7,366 nucleotides of DNA from Chloroflexota bacterium. GTDB lineage: Bacteria; Chloroflexota; Limnocylindria; QHBO01. How positions within the stretch are numbered: position 1 is the first letter of the stretch; every line of letters starts with the position of its first letter. Under the pieces are notes generated by a model. That model did no database searches. It saw only the letters and a program-made list of their open reading frames with translations, and was not told the DNA's origin. The DNA lies in assembly GCA_019348395.1 (NCBI GenBank), contig JAHWJN010000061.1, positions 1 to 7,366 on the forward strand, in the 5' to 3' direction. The position numbers and the translations under genes were made by a program. Positions 5,321 through 7,366 of this stretch are shown here, piece after piece.

Positions 5321-5373
5321 ATAGATCGGGCAGCCTGGCGCCGGACCGCGCCGTCCGGTGCTCATTGCGCGAT
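5321..5373. repeat. Tandem palindromic repeat, hairpin 1
   Basis: The left arm starts ATAGATCGGGCAGCCTGGCG and continues CCGGAC (5321-5346). It can pair with 5353-5373 around the 6-nt loop CGCGCC. The inner 10 bp (5337-5346 with 5353-5362) pair fully, counting two G-U pairs. The outer part has one internal loop and one mismatch. The left arm matches that of hairpin 2 in 22 of 26 positions. It stands just upstream of the dehydratase promoter. Confidence 0.65.
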
Positions 5374-5439
5374 GTATCGGGCACCCTGGCGCCGGAACGG
5401 CCGGAATTGGGCATTCCGGTGCCGGGCTGCCCGATCTAT
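5372..5439. repeat. Tandem palindromic repeat, hairpin 2 (26-bp stem)
   Basis: Arms 5372-5397 and 5414-5439 form a 26-position stem with 21 Watson-Crick pairs, 3 G-U pairs and 2 mismatches, around a 16-nt loop. The right arm read in reverse complement begins ATAGATCGGGCAGCC, the same core as the left arm of hairpin 1. An alternative inner hairpin exists, CCGGAAT (5401-5407) with ATTCCGG (5413-5419). It looks like an intergenic palindromic (REP-like) element or transcript-end structure; no T-run follows on either strand. Confidence 0.75.
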
Positions 5440-5484
5440 GGGTCGAAACGGAACACCAGCCGCCGAAATGCGTCACCGCGCCCG

Positions 5485-5497
5485 ATTGATCGGGCAG
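5485..5497 (+). repeat. Solitary repeat core
   Basis: ATTGATCGGGCAG matches the first 13 bases of the hairpin 1 left arm in 12 positions, but the sequence after it diverges and no pairing arm follows. It is probably a decayed or partial copy. It lies 18 bp from the stop codon of the 5516-5896 gene. Confidence 0.5.
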
Positions 5498-5515
5498 GAT
5501 GGAGGCGGTGGCCTG

Positions 5516-5896
5516 TCAGGCGGCCGGGGTCGGCTCGGGTGCGGGCGCGAGCGGATGATCGGGCGCAGAGATTTCGCGCAGTTCACGGAGGCGGATCCCG
5601 GTGCGCATCAGCGAGCCGAGCCGGTCCTCGACGCGGAGGCGCTCGGCGGGCGTCGCCCAGTGGCGCAGCGTGTAGTCGATCTCGTGCTTGTGGCGCGTGG
5701 CGGTGGTGAAGAGCTCCTCCACGCGGCGCCGATCGTCATCGGTGCCGCACGCGATGAGCACGCGGCGCGACTCGAGGATGTCGACGTAGTAGGAGGTCGA
5801 GAGGCGGTCGAGATTCCGCTGGGCGCCGGGCTCCCACGGCTCGGGCGGGCCGCCGAACCCGTGTCGGCGCCACTCGTGAGGCTGGACCTGCTGCAT
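5516..5896 (-). CDS. Hypothetical protein, 126 aa
   Basis: I do not recognise this protein. It is 126 aa, soluble and rich in Arg and Glu. The N-terminal 28 residues are Gly/Pro/Trp-containing (HGFGGPPEPWEPG), then come SYYVDILESRRVLIACGTDDD (35-55) and two probable helices, RRRVEELFTTATRHKHEIDYTLRHW (56-80) and AERLRVEDRLGSLMRTGIRLRELREI (84-109). The tail is APAPEPTPAA. There is one cysteine and no membrane segment or signal peptide. Reality is supported by a good Shine-Dalgarno, GGAAGG at 5902-5907 (minus strand) 5 nt before ATG 5896, by a regular coding composition and by the absence of a better frame on either strand. It is monocistronic, divergent from the BrkB-family gene. Its 3' end leads into the palindromic repeats. 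Confidence 0.65.
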   Translation of the reverse strand: MQQVQPHEWRRHGFGGPPEPWEPGAQRNLDRLSTSYYVDILESRRVLIACGTDDDRRRVEELFTTATRHKHEIDYTLRHWATPAERLRVEDRLGSLMRTGIRLRELREISAPDHPLAPAPEPTPAA

Positions 5897-5950
5897 CGGT
5901 TCCTTCCGCTGGGCGGGGATGTGGGTGGATGGTGCGTGCCCTCGACCTGA

Positions 5951-5956
5951 ACCGTA
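5951..5956 (-). promoter_or_regulatory. Possible -10 box of the hypothetical gene
   Basis: TACGGT on the minus strand fits TANNNT, with a poor -35 candidate TGTGCC (5974-5979) 17 bp upstream. The predicted leader of about 50 nt would contain the Shine-Dalgarno at 5902-5907. This is weak evidence because the pattern is short. Confidence 0.25.
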
Positions 5957-6010
5957 CCCGCGACCCGGCCGTCGGCACAGACGCCGGTATGGCTACTGCC
6001 GGCTGTACCA

Positions 6011-7033
6011 ATGGCGAGCGGTATCCTCACCGGACCACCACCCAGCCGTGCGCACCATCGCCCGGCACGCAGCGGAGGTCACCAGCCCATCGCTATCCAG
6101 CAGCTCGAGCAGCATCTGCCCAAGCGCGTCCGCCCCGTCTGGCGCGTGATCCGACGCACCGTGTCGAACTACCTCGACGAGGAAGGGCTGCAGTGGTCGG
6201 GTGCGGTGGCGTTCTATCTCGTGCTGTCGGTCCCGCCGCTGCTGATCGCGGCCGTGTCAATCGGCGTGGCCGTGGTCGGTGCCGACCAGGCGCAGTCGTT
6301 CCTCGTCGGCCAGGTGCAGCAGTTCCTGCCGGCCGAGGACCAGGTCGTGGCCGAGATCGTCGAGCAGACGGTCAGCGCCAGCGGGCCGGCCGCCCTGGCA
6401 GCCGTCGGCTTCCTGCTGTTCTCCGGCTCCCGCGTGTTCGCCAGCCTGATCGCGGCCATCAACATCATGTGGCAGGAGGTGGAGCCGACGGGCTTCTGGC
6501 GGCGCCAGGTGGAGCGGGTGGCGATGGTCTTCACCGTCGGGGTGCTGCTGGCGCTGGCGGGAGTCGCCGACGTCGTCATTGCCTTCGCGCTGCGGCTGCT
6601 CGATCTGCCGGCCCCGGTGCGGTTCCTGGCGCAGAGCCAGCTCGTCCCCGCCCTGTTCCTGGGCACGGGGCTCTTCCTGCTCTTCTACCTGATTCCGCGG
6701 GGCTCGGCGACCTGGCGGACGGCGCTGGTCGGTGCGGTCCTCGGTGCGCTGACGCTCCGGGTTGCGCAGGCGCTGTTCACGACGTACCTGCAGACCTTCG
6801 GCGGGTTCGACTCCGCCTACGGACCGATCGCCGGCCTCGCCGTGGTGCTCACCTGGGCCCTCGTGGCGTCGAGCATCATCCTGCTGGCCGCGCAGCTCGT
6901 CGCCGTGCTGAACTCGCCGGACCGCGAGCCGCGTCCCGGCCATCAGTTCCCGGGGCAGCAGGAAGGAAATCGAAGGCCGAGGCCCCACCGGCGTGACGAG
7001 GATGATGACTCCACCGCCGAGTCGGACGGCTGA
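6011..7033 (+). CDS. YihY/virulence factor BrkB family membrane protein
   Basis: An integral inner-membrane protein of the YihY/BrkB family, once annotated as ribonuclease BN; the function of the family is unsettled. From ATG 6011 it has 340 residues. Family features: WSGAVAFYLVLSVPPLLIAA (62-81), the segment AALAAVGFLLFSGSRVFASLIAAINIMW (127-154), helices near 171-195 and 211-228, FYLIPRGSATWRTALVGAVLGA (225-246), and the C-terminal YGPIAGLAVVLTWALVASSIILLAAQL (270-296). Six hydrophobic spans fit the usual topology. The last 40 residues are a charged tail, Arg-rich then Asp/Glu/Ser-rich. The first 26 residues (GPPPSRAHHRPARSGG-like) do not resemble the family. No SD or -10 box fits ATG 6011, whereas GGAGGT at 6074-6079 precedes an in-frame ATC at 6089, so the true start is uncertain. 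Family call is secure; start is not. Confidence 0.9.
   Translation: MASGILTGPPPSRAHHRPARSGGHQPIAIQQLEQHLPKRVRPVWRVIRRTVSNYLDEEGLQWSGAVAFYLVLSVPPLLIAAVSIGVAVVGADQAQSFLVGQVQQFLPAEDQVVAEIVEQTVSASGPAALAAVGFLLFSGSRVFASLIAAINIMWQEVEPTGFWRRQVERVAMVFTVGVLLALAGVADVVIAFALRLLDLPAPVRFLAQSQLVPALFLGTGLFLLFYLIPRGSATWRTALVGAVLGALTLRVAQALFTTYLQTFGGFDSAYGPIAGLAVVLTWALVASSIILLAAQLVAVLNSPDREPRPGHQFPGQQEGNRRPRPHRRDEDDDSTAESDG
6022..6027 (+). promoter_or_regulatory. Possible -10 box inside the 5' end of the BrkB-family frame
   Basis: TATCCT is the best -10-like hexamer near this gene, yet it lies downstream of the only in-frame ATG (6011). If it is the real -10, transcription starts near 6034 and translation must start later, for which GGAGGT at 6074-6079 is the only ribosome-binding site visible. 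Confidence 0.35.
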
Positions 7034-7058
7034 ATCGGAGCCTGGCGGGATCCTTTGC

Positions 7059-7064
7059 TATCAT
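7059..7064 (+). promoter_or_regulatory. -10 box of tRNA-Gln
   Basis: TATCAT, close to the TATAAT consensus, ends 17 nt before the mature tRNA 5' end, giving a predicted 5' leader of about 10 nt for RNase P to remove. No good -35 hexamer is visible. Confidence 0.45.
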
Positions 7065-7081
7065 CGATCGGCCGCGCGCAC

Positions 7082-7156
7082 TGGGGAGTGGCCAAGCGGT
7101 AAGGCGCCTGACTCTGGATCAGGAGATCGAAGGTTCGAATCCTTCCTCCCCAGCCA
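7082..7156 (+). tRNA. tRNA-Gln (anticodon CTG)
   Basis: A complete cloverleaf of 75 nt with an encoded CCA end. The acceptor stem TGGGGAG (7082-7088) pairs with CTCCCCA (7146-7152). The discriminator is G7153, followed by CCA 7154-7156. The D arm is GCC/GGC around AAGCGGTAA. The anticodon stem CCTGA/TCAGG encloses CTCTGGA, placing CTG at positions 34-36 after T33, which reads glutamine codon CAG. The T arm is GAAGG/CCTTC with the TTCGAAT loop. G73 and the U1-A72 pair are typical glutamine identity features. It stands alone between the BrkB-family gene and a partial gene. Confidence 0.97.
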
Positions 7157-7178
7157 CGACCTGCGAGACCCCGGAACT

Positions 7179-7199
7179 GGCCCCGTTCGTGCAGGGGCC
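7179..7199 (+). terminator. GC hairpin after tRNA-Gln, weak terminator candidate
   Basis: GGCCCC (7179-7184) can pair with GGGGCC (7194-7199) around a 9-nt loop, 22 nt after the tRNA. No T-run follows, so it is not a standard intrinsic terminator. It may be only a GC-rich coincidence or a leader structure of the next gene. Confidence 0.25.
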
Positions 7200-7237
7200 G
7201 GCCGAGTCGGTCCAATCGAATGCAGGAGGTCTCGCGC

Positions 7238-7366
7238 GTGCGTCGCATCCCTCATCGTCCAGCGTCGGTACTCAGTGCTCTCCAGTTTCCCGATCGCCGC
7301 CTGAGCATGGCGGCGATTCTGCTGTCCGCCGGGCTGCTGCTCTCCGCCATGCTGGCATCGTCACCG
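7238..7366 (+). CDS. Partial gene: N-terminus of a probable exported or anchored protein
   Basis: An open frame of 43 codons runs from GTG 7238 to the right edge without a stop, so the gene is truncated by the window. The start is favoured by a near-perfect Shine-Dalgarno, AGGAGGT at 7224-7230 with a 7-nt spacer. An in-frame ATG at 7220 lies before that site and lacks its own SD, and ATG 7307 is a less likely internal start. The encoded N-terminus has basic residues (RRIPHRP, then DRR at 19-21) followed by the hydrophobic run MAAILLSAGLLLSAMLASS (24-42). This fits a signal peptide, with possible cleavage around AMLA-SS, or a membrane anchor. Family cannot be named from this fragment. Confidence 0.6.
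   Translation, partial: MRRIPHRPASVLSALQFPDRRLSMAAILLSAGLLLSAMLASSP

Noticed and set aside
5162..5476. 104-codon minus-strand frame with repeated CPI and PAPGCPI-like peptides
   Set aside because: The peptide repeats come from the DNA-level palindromic repeats at 5321-5439, and the rest is a shadow of the dehydratase N-terminus.
5321..5497. CRISPR array
   Set aside because: The units include an inverted copy, the arms overlap, the spacing is irregular and no cas genes are present. Palindromic intergenic repeats explain it better.
7061..7255. Minus-strand frame with a SNLRSPDPESGALPLGHSP-type peptide, and the overlapping minus frame at 6943-7248
   Set aside because: This peptide is the familiar false translation of the strand antisense to a tRNA gene; here it lies opposite tRNA-Gln.

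Overview
The window is GC-rich bacterial chromosomal DNA (roughly 70% G+C by eye) with tightly packed genes and many G/C-ending codons. The taxonomic guess rests on the high G+C, promoters of the form TANNNT placed exactly 6 nt before an ATG (leaderless mRNAs), a tRNA with an encoded CCA end, and a cysteine-free HesB-like protein. Together these suggest a high-GC soil or freshwater lineage such as Chloroflexota (Limnocylindria/Ellin6529-like) or Actinomycetota. No gene here settles which.

Layout. Positions 1-305 hold no gene I can support, but contain two copies of a GAGTC/GACTC hairpin repeat and a -10 box. Positions 306-2661 are a three-gene operon, pxpA-pxpB-pxpC, encoding ATP-dependent 5-oxoprolinase, with 4-nt GTGA overlaps at both junctions. 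Convergent to it is a small cysteine-free HesB/IscA-fold protein (2672-2977, minus). It is divergent from a six-helix, voltage-gated-type cation channel homologue (3059-3790, plus) whose selectivity filter is not GYG. The channel gene ends in a CTAG shared with the stop of a DUF421/YetF-type membrane protein (3787-4317, minus). That gene is translationally coupled to an upstream PLP-dependent threonine/serine dehydratase-family gene (4317-5291, minus). Positions 5304-5515 hold tandem palindromic repeats. Next come an unrecognised 126-aa protein (5516-5896, minus), a YihY/BrkB-family membrane protein (6011-7033, plus), tRNA-Gln(CTG) (7082-7156, plus) and the first 43 codons of a probable exported or membrane-anchored protein that runs off the right edge.

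How the parts fit. Only two groups look functionally linked. One is pxpABC, which recycles 5-oxoproline to glutamate. The other is the dehydratase plus DUF421 pair, whose linkage is physical and whose joint role is unknown. The rest is ordinary housekeeping or accessory content. I do not see a new multi-gene system. The most notable points are the repeated leaderless promoter geometry, the tandem hairpin repeats, the changed channel filter, the HesB protein without ligand cysteines, and an unclear start for the BrkB gene.
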